Assembly: GCF_002008165.1 (NCBI RefSeq)
Contig: NZ_MRDM01000017.1
Coordinates: forward strand, 310,749-374,748
Source: Rhizobium laguerreae
GTDB lineage: Bacteria; Pseudomonadota; Alphaproteobacteria; Rhizobiales; Rhizobiaceae
Reading direction: 5' to 3'
Length of the DNA: 64,000 bases
The notes under the pieces were generated by a model. That model saw only the letters and a list, made by a program, of their open reading frames with translations. It had not been told where the DNA came from and ran no database searches. The position numbers and the translations under genes were made by a program. Of this stretch, positions 49,478-58,085 are shown in pieces (the stretch's first letter is position 1; each line of letters starts with the position of its first letter).

Positions 49478-50311
49478 TCAAACGATGAAGTGAAAGTTGT
49501 CGTATTGCGCGCCGTAATAATCCGGGCCGCTCGTTTCGTTGATGACGGGTTCGGTGTCGAGCACGAGTTGGTCGATTTCGCCGTAGGCGCTGAGATCGAT
49601 CACTTGCGGGTCATGAATGCTGTCGGCGGTGACGTTGACCGTGACCAAGAATACGGTATCGCCGTCCAGCTTACCTTCGATCGTCAGAACGTTGTCATAG
49701 TCCGATGTGCCGTTTGCGACACTGAATTGCTCGATCTGAAAGTTGCCGCCATCGGCGGCTTGGATGGGTGTCCAGAACACGCCTCCTCCCAGATAGTGGT
49801 TGCCATCCGCTTCCTCCCGCACAGTCGCGTCGTCACCATCGTACCAAGCGCCCCAATCGAAGCCTTTGTAGCCCGTCGGGAAGTCGTGATTGCCGACATC
49901 CTCGAAATTGACGAAGACGTCGCCGCGTTCCGGCAGGTCGACCGCGATGTTGAGCAAGCCGAAGTCGGTCGCGCCTTTGCCATCCGAGATCTTGAAATTG
50001 AACTGGTCGACCAGTTGGTCTCCCGGGCCGAGCGCTGCTACCACCGGGTTGGTGTGATCGAGCTCATAGGTGTAGTTACCGTTGGAATAGACGGTCAGAG
50101 TGCCGTATTTTCCCTCGACTGTGGTGGTCGTGGCAGGCCCGTTCGGATCGGCCGGTTGCGGAATTCGCTGTCCATTGACGAAGTTGAGACGTACCTGATC
50201 TCCGTCGACATCCGTGGAACTGGTATTGTCCAGAATGTTGCCGTCGATCGGATTGTCGATGTTGAAAATAGGCTGGTATACGTCACCTGCAACCGGCTTG
50301 TGGTTCGCCAT
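49478..50311 (-). CDS. VCBS/cadherin-like repeat surface protein (277 aa)
   Basis: No signal peptide is evident. Residues about 25-125 form a VCBS-type domain: 'NPIDGNILDNTSSTDVDGDQVRL...YGTLTVYSNGNYTYELDHTNPVVAALGPGDQLVDQFNFKISDG', the usual repeat of RTX-type adhesins. The C-terminal 130 residues are a beta-rich, Asp/Asn-rich domain with many aromatic residues, maybe carbohydrate- or calcium-binding. Proteins like this leave the cell by type I secretion without a classical signal. Shorter than usual for the family (one repeat). A matching plus-strand frame is a shadow. Confidence 0.7.
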   Translation of the reverse strand: MANHKPVAGDVYQPIFNIDNPIDGNILDNTSSTDVDGDQVRLNFVNGQRIPQPADPNGPATTTTVEGKYGTLTVYSNGNYTYELDHTNPVVAALGPGDQLVDQFNFKISDGKGATDFGLLNIAVDLPERGDVFVNFEDVGNHDFPTGYKGFDWGAWYDGDDATVREEADGNHYLGGGVFWTPIQAADGGNFQIEQFSVANGTSDYDNVLTIEGKLDGDTVFLVTVNVTADSIHDPQVIDLSAYGEIDQLVLDTEPVINETSGPDYYGAQYDNFHFIV

Positions 50312-50717
50312 TTCTATCCCCCCGTTTGATGTTCTTTTCGACTATGCAACCCTATAGGGTGTCTGGCAACCGAAATTGAGGGAGCGTCAGAGCAATTCCA
50401 CCCGTCAACGTCACAGATTCCGGTCGATTACAGCTCAACTATTCAAGTAAAGGGAGCGCATAAACGTCGATCCTAATTATGAACCAGGATTTACGCCTTG
50501 TCTTACATTGCTGCCGCTTCATCGATCATGGTGTTTCTCGCCCTTTCAGGCGATCCACCAATTCGGCCAGCGGATAACTTTCGGGCAGATAATAATGATA
50601 GGTCAATCATGACATCGTCATGACGATATACTGCATGAATTGCTCGACGCGCCAAGAGCAATCGTAATGGCGAAAGGGGAGCAATCGGCGGAGCCTGAGC
50701 TTCTGCCGACCACCCCA
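50312..50717. other. Gap with palindrome and possible gene remnant
   Basis: No intact gene. A perfect 14-bp palindrome ATCGTCATGACGAT lies at 50614-50627. On the minus strand 50606-50522 a short frame (LTYHYYLPESYPLAELVDRL, then KGRETP) has good codon use and looks like the end of a lost gene. The frame starting at the livF stop (50721-50503) is probably chance. Confidence 0.35.
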
Positions 50718-51434
50718 TCAATGCAGGCCGCCGACCCCAAGCAGGCTCTCGACAGCCTCGTGATCCCTGGTGAGATTTTCCGGCGTTCCGGTCCAGGCCA
50801 GTCTGCCGCGTTCGAGAATGACGACCTGGTCGGCGAAATCGAGCGCGCTCTGGATGCGCTGCTCGACCAGCAGGATGGTCATGTCTCCCGTCTTGGCGAG
50901 GTCGGTAAAGGCCGCCATCAGTTCCTCGCAGATAACGGGCGCCAGGCCCTCCAGCGGTTCGTCGAGCAGCAGAACGGAGGGGCGGCCGAGAATGGTGCGG
51001 GCGGTGGAGAGCATCTGCTGCTCGCCGCCGGAGAGCTGGCTGCCGAGATTGCGGCGGCGCTCCTTCAGGCGCGGGAACATCGCATAGGCTTCCTCCAGCG
51101 CCGTCTTCGGCCGCGACTTCAAGCCGACGAAGAGATTTTCTTCGACTGTCAGCGTCGGGAAGACGCAGCGTGCCTGCGGCACATATCCGAGGCCTTTATG
51201 CGCGCGTGCAGCACTCGGCGCCGTCGTGACATCCGAATCGCCGAGGCGGATGCTGCCCTCGTATCGCCTGGTCTGCCCGGCAAGTGTTGCCAAGAGCGTG
51301 GTCTTGCCCATGCCGTTGCGGCCGAGCACGGCAAGCCGTGCGCCTGCCAGCACCGAGAAGGAAATGCCTTCGAGCACTCTCGTCGGCCCATATCCGGCCG
51401 ATAGGTTCTCGACCTCAAGCGACAGGGCTGGCAT
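50718..51434 (-). CDS. livF: Branched-chain-type ABC transporter ATP-binding protein LivF
   Basis: 238 aa from ATG 51434 (MPALSLEVENLSAGYG), with GGGAG 8 nt upstream; the longer frame runs inside livG. Walker A GRNGMGKTT near residue 36, signature LSGGEQQML near 134, Walker B VLLLDEPLEGLAP near 156. LivF-type: short, with 'PENLTRDHEAVESLLGV' end. One of two ATPases that drive uptake through LivH/LivM. Last gene of the livKHMGF operon beside pobA. Confidence 0.88.
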   Translation of the reverse strand: MPALSLEVENLSAGYGPTRVLEGISFSVLAGARLAVLGRNGMGKTTLLATLAGQTRRYEGSIRLGDSDVTTAPSAARAHKGLGYVPQARCVFPTLTVEENLFVGLKSRPKTALEEAYAMFPRLKERRRNLGSQLSGGEQQMLSTARTILGRPSVLLLDEPLEGLAPVICEELMAAFTDLAKTGDMTILLVEQRIQSALDFADQVVILERGRLAWTGTPENLTRDHEAVESLLGVGGLH

Positions 51435-52179
51435 TGGCATAGCTCCCGAGATAGGCCTCGCGCACAAGCGCATCCTTGGTGACGTCTTCAGGCAGGCCGT
51501 CGAAGATGATCGCGCCTGATGCAAGCACGATGACGCGTCTGGCAAAACGGAAGACGAGATCCATGTCGTGTTCGATCATCAGCACGGCGAGATCGGCGGG
51601 CAGATCGGCGAGCGCCTGCTCGATGCGGCCGGTATCGCTCTGCGGCACACCGGCTGCCGGCTCGTCGAGCAGCAGCACCTTCGGCTTCAGCGCCAGCGCC
51701 ACGGCGATCTCGAGAAGCCGCTGCTGGCCATAGGCGATTTCGCTGACCTTGCGATGCATCAGGAAAGCCAGCCCGAGTTTTTCAAGGAGGTCATCGACCT
51801 CGGCCATCACGTCGGGCATACGAAGGAAATTGCCGAACATGTGCCCGGTCTTTCCATCGCGCTGAAGGACGGCAAGTCCCACATGTTCGGCCGGCGTCAT
51901 GTCCTGGAAGAGCCGTGTCACCTGAAAGGAGCGGACAAGACCGCGCCTGACCCTGCCGATCGCATCGACCTTCGTCACCAGCTCGCCGCCGAGGCGAACC
52001 TCGCCGGAATCGGGTGAGAGATTACCGGTCACGAGGTTGACGAAGGTGGTCTTGCCGGCGCCGTTCGGGCCGATCAGCGCGATGCGATCGCCAGGCGACA
52101 TCGTGAGCGAGACATTATTGGTGACGGCCAGGCCGCCGAAGGCTTTCTTGAGATTGGCGACTTCGAAGACCGGGCTCAT
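51415..52179 (-). CDS. livG: Branched-chain-type ABC transporter ATP-binding protein LivG
   Basis: 254 aa from ATG 52179, which overlaps the livM stop (TGATG). Walker A GPNGAGKTT near residue 37, signature-like 'IAYGQQRLLEIA' near 155, Walker B VLLLDEPAAGVP, and LivG-type insertion around 'HVGLAVLQRDGKTG'. Pairs with LivF as the transporter motor at the inner face of the membrane. The longer upstream frame lies in livM. Confidence 0.88.
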   Translation of the reverse strand: MSPVFEVANLKKAFGGLAVTNNVSLTMSPGDRIALIGPNGAGKTTFVNLVTGNLSPDSGEVRLGGELVTKVDAIGRVRRGLVRSFQVTRLFQDMTPAEHVGLAVLQRDGKTGHMFGNFLRMPDVMAEVDDLLEKLGLAFLMHRKVSEIAYGQQRLLEIAVALALKPKVLLLDEPAAGVPQSDTGRIEQALADLPADLAVLMIEHDMDLVFRFARRVIVLASGAIIFDGLPEDVTKDALVREAYLGSYANASPVA

Positions 52180-53180
52180 CAGCGCTGCTCCCTGCGGCGG
52201 CCAATGAAGGCTGCGGCCGTGCCATAGAGACCTTTCGGCGCAAAGAGCACGACGGCAATCAGCAGCGCACCGACCATGGTCAGCCAATGGAAGGGATTGG
52301 CGGCGGAGACATAGTCCTCGAAGAGCATGAAGATGACAGTGCCGGAAAGTGCTCCGAAGAGAGAACCGGTGCCACCGAGCACCAGCATGACAAGCGCTTC
52401 GGCCGACTGCGTGAAAGACAGGCTGTCGAGGCCGACGACCTGTGTCGAAATCGCATTCAAGGCGCCGCCGACACCGGCAACGGCGCCTGATATTGCGTAC
52501 ATCCTGATGAGAGTTGCCTTCGGCGAAGCGCCCATGGCGCGGATGCGCAGCGGGTCCTGCTTGATGGCGCGGCAGAGCATGCCGAAGGGCGAGCGGACCA
52601 GGACCCTCAGCAGCACGAAGACGATCAGCAGCAGCGCCATTCCGAAGAAGAAGGCGGTGTGACCATAGAGATCGAATTCGAAGAGGCCGAAGACCGGATC
52701 CGGCGCGATGCCGGACAGTCCATCGCTGCCGCCTGTCCAGGACGAGGCCTTGTTGGCGAATTCATGGAAGAGGTTGATCAGCGCAATCGACAGCACCAGC
52801 TGCGGCAGTCCATGCGCACGCAGGATGATGGCGCCGCAGAGTAGCCCGGCAACTGCGCCGCCGGCAATGCCGGCAAGCATCATCAGCAGCGGGTCATTGA
52901 TGCCGTAATGCGCCGACAGGATCCCGGCGGCATAGGCGCCGGAGCCGAAAAGCGCTGCATGGCCGAGGGTCGCGACGCCGCAATAACCGGTCACGAGATC
53001 GAGCGACAGGACGAGCAGCGCGATCGTGATCATCCGGGTCAGAAGGGCGAGATTATCGGGGAAGGCGAAATAGCCGGTCGCGGCAATGGCCATGATGACC
53101 GCTATTCCGATAAGATCGCGGCCGATGAACCTGCGACGATGCTGGAGAGCTTCGGTTTCGTCATTCATGACAAGCGCCAT
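52179..53180 (-). CDS. livM: Branched-chain-type ABC transporter permease LivM
   Basis: 333 aa from ATG 53180 (MALVMNDETEALQHRRRF). About nine or ten hydrophobic helices, and the permease motif near 'GRSPFGMLCRAIKQDPLRIRAMGASPKATLIRMYAISGAVAGVGGAL' (coupling helix). LivM-type length and 'ITGYCGVATLGHAALFGSGAYAAGIL' signature. The start follows the livH stop by one base. Forms the membrane channel with LivH. Confidence 0.88.
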   Translation of the reverse strand: MALVMNDETEALQHRRRFIGRDLIGIAVIMAIAATGYFAFPDNLALLTRMITIALLVLSLDLVTGYCGVATLGHAALFGSGAYAAGILSAHYGINDPLLMMLAGIAGGAVAGLLCGAIILRAHGLPQLVLSIALINLFHEFANKASSWTGGSDGLSGIAPDPVFGLFEFDLYGHTAFFFGMALLLIVFVLLRVLVRSPFGMLCRAIKQDPLRIRAMGASPKATLIRMYAISGAVAGVGGALNAISTQVVGLDSLSFTQSAEALVMLVLGGTGSLFGALSGTVIFMLFEDYVSAANPFHWLTMVGALLIAVVLFAPKGLYGTAAAFIGRRREQR

Positions 53181-53181
53181 C

Positions 53182-54045
53182 TTATTTCGCCCTTCCGGCA
53201 AGGCCGCGCGGGAAGACGCAGATGATTGCGATCACCGCGAGATAGAAGAAGAATTCGCCGAATTCGGGCATCAGATACCGTCCTGTCGTATCGATCGCGC
53301 CCAACAGCAAACAGGCGATCAGGGCGCCTGGAATGGAGCCCGCCCCGCCGACGGAGACGACGACCAGGAAGGTGACCATGTAGCGCAGCGCGTAATAGGG
53401 TTCGACGGGCAGGAGTTCGGCGCCGACCACGCCGCCGAAGGCGGCAAGTCCGACGGCAACGGCAAAACTCACCGCATAGATGATCTCGGTGCGCACGCCG
53501 AGTGCTGCAGCCATTGCCGCATCATCGACGGAGGCGCGCAGCTTGACGCCGAAGCTGGTCCTGTCGATCGCAAACCAGAGGGCGAGCGCCACGGCGAGGC
53601 CGCAGAGGATGACGAAAAGCCGGTGAACGGGAATGGTGCGGAAGCCGAGATCGGCCGATCCCTGCAGCGCACCGGCAAGCGGAATGGTCTTCAGCGTCGG
53701 CCCCATTGTATAATTGGCGATGCCGATGACGCAGAAGGTGATGCCGATCGTCATCAGCACCTGGGTCAGTTCCGGCGCGCCGTAAATCCGCCGGTAAAGA
53801 AAACGCTCAATCGGAATGGCGACGACGATCGTGACGACAACGGCGGCGAGAACCGCCACGGCATAACCGAGGCCGAGGTCGCGTGCGACATAGGAGGCGA
53901 TATAGCCGCCGATCATCGCGAAGGCGCCATGGGCGAGGTTGACGACACGCATCAGCCCCATGGTCACCGAAAGGCCGATCGATATAACGAAGAGCACCAT
54001 GCCATAGGCAAGCGCGTCGACGGCTATGCTGAAGACTGTCTGCAT
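53182..54045 (-). CDS. livH: Branched-chain-type ABC transporter permease LivH
   Basis: 287 aa from ATG 54045 (MQTVFSIAVDALAYGMVLFVISIGLSVTMGLMRVVNLAHG), with AAGG before it; the frame is open to 54093. About eight membrane helices, and the coupling motif 'GVKLRASVDDAAMAAALGVRTEIIYAVSFAVAVGLAAFGGVVGAE'. Partner of LivM. Encoded 75 nt downstream of the binding-protein gene in the same direction. Confidence 0.88.
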   Translation of the reverse strand: MQTVFSIAVDALAYGMVLFVISIGLSVTMGLMRVVNLAHGAFAMIGGYIASYVARDLGLGYAVAVLAAVVVTIVVAIPIERFLYRRIYGAPELTQVLMTIGITFCVIGIANYTMGPTLKTIPLAGALQGSADLGFRTIPVHRLFVILCGLAVALALWFAIDRTSFGVKLRASVDDAAMAAALGVRTEIIYAVSFAVAVGLAAFGGVVGAELLPVEPYYALRYMVTFLVVVSVGGAGSIPGALIACLLLGAIDTTGRYLMPEFGEFFFYLAVIAIICVFPRGLAGRAK

Positions 54046-54120
54046 GGAAATACCTTGCTTCCAAGCGACGGGCTCGGCCTGATCGTACGCCAAACCCGTC
54101 GCATGTCTTGACGCTCGATG

Positions 54121-55293
54121 TTACTTGACGGCCGCCAGGCCCGGATCGCCCTGCTTCTCGAAGGTCTGGAGCTCCTTGTTGATGTAGGTCCCGTCATCGG
54201 CTTTCGTCACTTCGCGCAGATAGATGTTCTGCGTGATGTGACGGCTTTCCGGATCGATCGAAACCGGGCCGCGCGGGCTCGTCCAGGCAAGGCCCTTGAC
54301 CGCATCGACGGCCTTCTCGGCATCCTGTTTGCCGCCCGTCGCCTCGATCATCTTGTAGATGACATGCATGCCGTCATAGGCGCTGACTGAAGGGAAGGAG
54401 AGTTCGGCCTTGTTGCCGATCGCTTTGGTCGCCGCCTCGACGAAAGCCTTGTTCTCGGGAGAATCGTGCGACACGGCGTAGTGGAAGGTCGTCTGGATGC
54501 CGAGTGCGGCATCGCCGAGCGCCGGCAGATCGGATTCCTGCGTGAGGTCACCCGGCGCGAAGAACTTGATGCCGGCAGCCTTCAGGCCATTGTCGTTGTA
54601 AGCCTTGACGAAGCCGAGCGTCGTCGGACCTGACGGCAGGAAGGCGAACACGCCCTCAGCGCCGGAATCCTTGATGCGCTGCATGATCGGGCTGAAATCG
54701 TTGGTCGCAAGCGGCATGCGGATTGCCTCGACCACCTGGCCGCCGGCCTTTTCGAAGCCGGCCTTGAAAGCGTTCTCGGCGTCGATGCCGGGGCCGTAAT
54801 CGCTGACGACCGAAATCACCTTCTTGACGCCGGCGTCGAAGGCGACCTTGGCGATCGGCGTCGACGTCTGCCAGGTGGTAAACGAGGTGCGGACGACGAG
54901 CGGGCTCTTGGTCACGATCGCCGAGGTGGCGGCGTTCATGATGACCATCGGCACGTTGCCCTGCTTCAGGATCGGCGTCACCGCCATGGCATCGGGGGTG
55001 AAATAAAAGCCGGCGAGATACTGGACCTTTTCCTTGACGATCAGTTCCTGCGCCAGCGCCTTGGACTGGGCGGGATCGGCCTGCGGCACGTCGCGATAGA
55101 CGATCTCGACCGTGTCGTTGCCGACCTTGTTGCCGTTGACCCCCATATAGGCGTCGATGCCGGCCTTGAAATTCTTGCCCTGGAGCGCGAACGGACCGGA
55201 GAACGGACCGATGACCCCGACTTTGATGGTGTCGGCATAGGCGCTCGTGCCCACGACGACTGCCGCAATGGCGGCCAGAAATAGTTTCTTCAT
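54121..55293 (-). CDS. livK: ABC transporter periplasmic substrate-binding protein, LivK/LivJ type
   Basis: 390 aa with a clear Sec signal peptide (MKKLFLAAIAAVVVGTSAYA, cut before DTIKVGVIGPFSG). Type 1 periplasmic binding protein (Leu/Ile/Val family). It captures the substrate and hands it to LivHM. Because it adjoins pobA and the operon is shared with the liv genes, the substrate may be an aromatic acid such as 4-hydroxybenzoate rather than a branched-chain amino acid; aromatic-acid members of this family are known. First gene of the operon. Confidence 0.88.
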   Translation of the reverse strand: MKKLFLAAIAAVVVGTSAYADTIKVGVIGPFSGPFALQGKNFKAGIDAYMGVNGNKVGNDTVEIVYRDVPQADPAQSKALAQELIVKEKVQYLAGFYFTPDAMAVTPILKQGNVPMVIMNAATSAIVTKSPLVVRTSFTTWQTSTPIAKVAFDAGVKKVISVVSDYGPGIDAENAFKAGFEKAGGQVVEAIRMPLATNDFSPIMQRIKDSGAEGVFAFLPSGPTTLGFVKAYNDNGLKAAGIKFFAPGDLTQESDLPALGDAALGIQTTFHYAVSHDSPENKAFVEAATKAIGNKAELSFPSVSAYDGMHVIYKMIEATGGKQDAEKAVDAVKGLAWTSPRGPVSIDPESRHITQNIYLREVTKADDGTYINKELQTFEKQGDPGLAAVK

Positions 55294-55340
55294 TCTCTCT
55301 CTCTCCCTTTTTGGCGCGCTCCAGCGCCGTATTCGCTAGC

Positions 55341-55430
55341 CGCTAAAAATTTAGCGCTAACCTGTCATGCGAAATGGTGATGTAAAATGAAATAAATACC
55401 GTAATCCATAACTGTACAATTATGATTGTA
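55341..55430. promoter_or_regulatory. Control region upstream of livK: two inverted repeats
   Basis: CGCTAAA/TTTAGCG (55341-55347 and 55350-55356) with a 2-nt centre, and TACAAT/ATTGTA (55415-55420 and 55425-55430) with a 4-nt centre. They lie in the 211-bp gap between livK and the end of pobA. Likely sites for a repressor or activator of the transporter operon. Confidence 0.45.
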
Positions 55431-55504
55431 TGTCGAGGAGTGGAACTATCGGCGGCCCGCTCTACGGTCGAATTTTGGTCCATGGCCCGCCTCAGACACT
55501 CCTA

Positions 55505-56677
55505 TCAGAATGGCAGTCCCACATAGTTCTCCGCAAGCGCCGTCGAGGCGGCGCGGGAATGCGTGAGATAGTCGAGTTCTGCTTCCTGGATCTTCTGGTC
55601 GAAATCCCCGGTATCCGGAAAACGATGCATCATCGTCGTCATCCACCAGGAAAACCGCACGGCTTTCCACACACGGGCGAGCGCCTTCTGCGAGTAGGCG
55701 TCGATGCCGCCATCCGATCCCTCGCGGTAATGCTCGATCAGCCCGGAGAAAAGATAATGAACGTCGCTGGCGGCAAGGTTCAGTCCCTTGGCGCCGGTCG
55801 GCGGGACGATATGGGCGGCGTCGCCGACCAGGAAAAGCCGGCCGAAACGCATTGGCTCGGCGACGAAGGAGCGCAGCGGCGCGATCGATTTCTCGAAGGA
55901 CGGCGCGGTCGCCAAGGCCTCGGCGTGATGCACCGGCAGCCGCCGCCTCAGTTCATCCCAGAAGCGATCGTCGCTCCAGTCCTCGATCTTCTCGTCGAGC
56001 GCGCATTGGATGTAGTAGCGGCTGCGGGTCGCCGAGCGCATCGAACAGAGCGCAAAGCCCCTTGGATGGTTGGCGTAGATCAGTTCATGACTGACGGGCG
56101 CCACGTCTGCAAGCACCCCCAGCCAGCCGAAGGGATAGACCTTCTCGAAACTCCTGATCGCCCGTTCCGGGACGGCCTTGCGGCTGACGCCGTGAAACCC
56201 GTCGCAGCCGGCGATGAAGTCGCAATCGATGCGCTTGGCGACACCATCTTTCATATAGGTGACGAAGGGAGAATGGCCGTCGAAATCATGCGGCGCGACA
56301 TCGACCGCATCGTAGATCGACAGGGAGCCGCTCGCTTCACGCCGCTCCATGAGATCGCGCGTCATTTCGGTCTGTCCATAAACCGTCACGCGCCTGCCGC
56401 CGGTCAATTCGTGGAGGTCGATGCGATGGTCGCGTCCGTCGAAGGCCAATGAGAAGCCGTCATGCGGCAGGCCTTCGGCATGCAGCCTCGCGCCTGATTT
56501 GGCCTGATCCAGCAGCCCGACGGTGCCTTCCTCCAGAACGCCGGCACGAACCCGGCCGAGGATGTAATCCTTGTTCACACGATCGAGAATGACATTGTCG
56601 ATGCCGGCTTCGGTCAGAAGCTGGCCGAGCAGCAGTCCGGATGGTCCCGAACCGATAATGGCGACCTGCGTTCGCAA
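55505..56677 (-). CDS. pobA: 4-hydroxybenzoate 3-monooxygenase
   Basis: 390 aa flavoprotein that turns 4-hydroxybenzoate into protocatechuate with NADPH and oxygen, feeding the beta-ketoadipate pathway. FAD motif GSGPSG at 9-14, the DG-type motif 'DFIAGCDGFHGVSRK' near 152, and GDAAHIVPPTGAKGLNLAASD near 285; 'RVRAGVLEEGTV' near the substrate loop is typical of PobA. Length is normal for the family. Divergent from an AraC-type regulator with 127 bp between the starts, and next to a transporter operon on the same strand. Confidence 0.93.
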   Translation of the reverse strand: MRTQVAIIGSGPSGLLLGQLLTEAGIDNVILDRVNKDYILGRVRAGVLEEGTVGLLDQAKSGARLHAEGLPHDGFSLAFDGRDHRIDLHELTGGRRVTVYGQTEMTRDLMERREASGSLSIYDAVDVAPHDFDGHSPFVTYMKDGVAKRIDCDFIAGCDGFHGVSRKAVPERAIRSFEKVYPFGWLGVLADVAPVSHELIYANHPRGFALCSMRSATRSRYYIQCALDEKIEDWSDDRFWDELRRRLPVHHAEALATAPSFEKSIAPLRSFVAEPMRFGRLFLVGDAAHIVPPTGAKGLNLAASDVHYLFSGLIEHYREGSDGGIDAYSQKALARVWKAVRFSWWMTTMMHRFPDTGDFDQKIQEAELDYLTHSRAASTALAENYVGLPF

Positions 56678-56804
56678 CTACTTCCTCCCTGCATTTCTGC
56701 ATTTTGCCGGATTCTGCCGTGTCGTCCCTGCCGCAGCAATGGACATCCCGACCTAAAAATTGCACTAATCGAACATTGTGCGGGAGGAGCCACCGAGGAG
56801 TCCC

Positions 56805-57695
56805 ATGAGCAGACATGTCCCTACCTACGAACTCTACGGTGAAAATACCGGGCGAAAGCCCGATTTTTGGTTGCATTGCGAAACAATTCGCTCCCGCAGC
56901 AGCTTGCATCAATGGGAGATTCGCCCGCACCGTCACGAGAGTTTCTTTCAGATATTGTACATTGAAGGCGGTTCGGGCGATGCGATCTTCGGCGAAAACA
57001 GCCATGCCATCCGTCCGCCGGCAATCATCACCGTGCCGCCCGGGCTCAAACACGGCTTTCGTTTTTCACGCGATATCGACGGCCTTGTGATCACCCTGTT
57101 GAGATCCCATCTCAGCCATCCGCTCGGTGATAGAAGCCAGCTCGGCGAGTGGCTGGCGGCGCCGCACCTGACGCCGCTCGACCCCGATCATGCCGAGGCC
57201 GCCTATGTCATGCAGACGTTGAAGCGGCTGGGCGACGAATTCGAAAACCGCCGCAGCGGCCGCAACGAGGCGTTGGTCGCCTATGTCGCTCTGGCGCTAC
57301 GGCTGACGGCGAGGATTTCCCATGAGGGGAATGCGCACGAGCTTCCGGCAAACGAGAACGAGCGGCGGATGGAAATTCTGAGCGAGCTCATCCAGCAACA
57401 TTTCCGATCACACAAGCCCGCGTCCTTCTACGCCAGGGAGCTTGGGCTTTCGCCAACACATCTCACCCGCATCGTCCGGTCGATGACCGGCAACACGCCG
57501 CATGAATTGATCGCCGGCAAACTCGTCGAAGAGGCGAAACGCCAACTGGTTTTTACGCTAGGCAGCGTTCAGGAGATCGGGTTTCGGCTCGGCTTTGCCG
57601 ACCCCGCCTATTTCTCGCGCTTCTTCGTTAAATACACCGGAGAAACGCCGCGGGTCTGGCGCATGAAGGAGAAGGTTCGGCTTGAAGGTGTATAG
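56805..57695 (+). CDS. pobR: AraC-type regulator of pobA
   Basis: 296 aa from ATG 56805 with GAGGAG 6 nt upstream. A cupin-like N-terminal sensor domain (HQWEIRPHRHESFFQILYIEGGSG..., about 35-130) and a C-terminal AraC double helix-turn-helix (about 190-290): 'PASFYARELGLSPTHLTRIVRSMTGNTPHELIAGKL' and 'VQEIGFRLGFADPAYFSRFFVKYTGETPRVWR'. Agrobacterium and Sinorhizobium pobR are of this family and divergent from pobA, so it probably activates pobA with 4-hydroxybenzoate. Confidence 0.8.
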   Translation: MSRHVPTYELYGENTGRKPDFWLHCETIRSRSSLHQWEIRPHRHESFFQILYIEGGSGDAIFGENSHAIRPPAIITVPPGLKHGFRFSRDIDGLVITLLRSHLSHPLGDRSQLGEWLAAPHLTPLDPDHAEAAYVMQTLKRLGDEFENRRSGRNEALVAYVALALRLTARISHEGNAHELPANENERRMEILSELIQQHFRSHKPASFYARELGLSPTHLTRIVRSMTGNTPHELIAGKLVEEAKRQLVFTLGSVQEIGFRLGFADPAYFSRFFVKYTGETPRVWRMKEKVRLEGV

Positions 57696-57727
57696 GCCAC
57701 CCGCAAGGGTTGCGGGGGCGCAACTGC

Positions 57728-57913
57728 CTACCAGGCTTCGACGCCCTCTTCCGTGTTGCGGGCGCGTTCGCCGGCGCGGGTCTCGTATGCGTCTCGTTGC
57801 TCAGCTGACTTGACGGCATCGTCTGAGCCATCGCGCTGGGCTTCGGGCGTCATGTAGAAGGCGAGCGCCTTTTCCAGCCGGGCGGCGGTAAGCGTGGCAG
57901 CGAAACTTTTCAT
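57728..57913 (-). CDS. Small hypothetical protein (61 aa)
   Basis: ATG 57913 with GAGGA 6 nt upstream. Product: MKSFAATLTAARLEKALAFYMTPEAQRDGS..., helical and acidic, ending EEGVEAW. The frame stays open to 58165 but that part has no start signal. No function known; encoded downstream of xfp on the same strand and may share its transcript. Confidence 0.55.
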   Translation of the reverse strand: MKSFAATLTAARLEKALAFYMTPEAQRDGSDDAVKSAEQRDAYETRAGERARNTEEGVEAW

Positions 57914-58085
57914 GTCGTTTCCTCGGTCGACGGCCTTGAAGCTTGCCCAAAACACATAGCCTACGATGCGGTCTTCCAGGAACAGTGCGCCAATGGTTTT
58001 CACCAACTTTAGACTTTGCTTGACGATTGTTTCCGCCGGATGATCTCCGCCGACCAGTTCCATGCGACTGCCGTTGGTTTTCGCT

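Noticed and set aside
49490..50329. 279-aa frame antisense to the VCBS-like gene
   Set aside because: The sense frame has a recognisable VCBS domain; the antisense one is a shadow.
50503..50721. 72-aa frame overlapping the livF stop
   Set aside because: Overlap alone is weak; composition is poor and another frame in the same stretch (50606-50522) looks more like old coding sequence.
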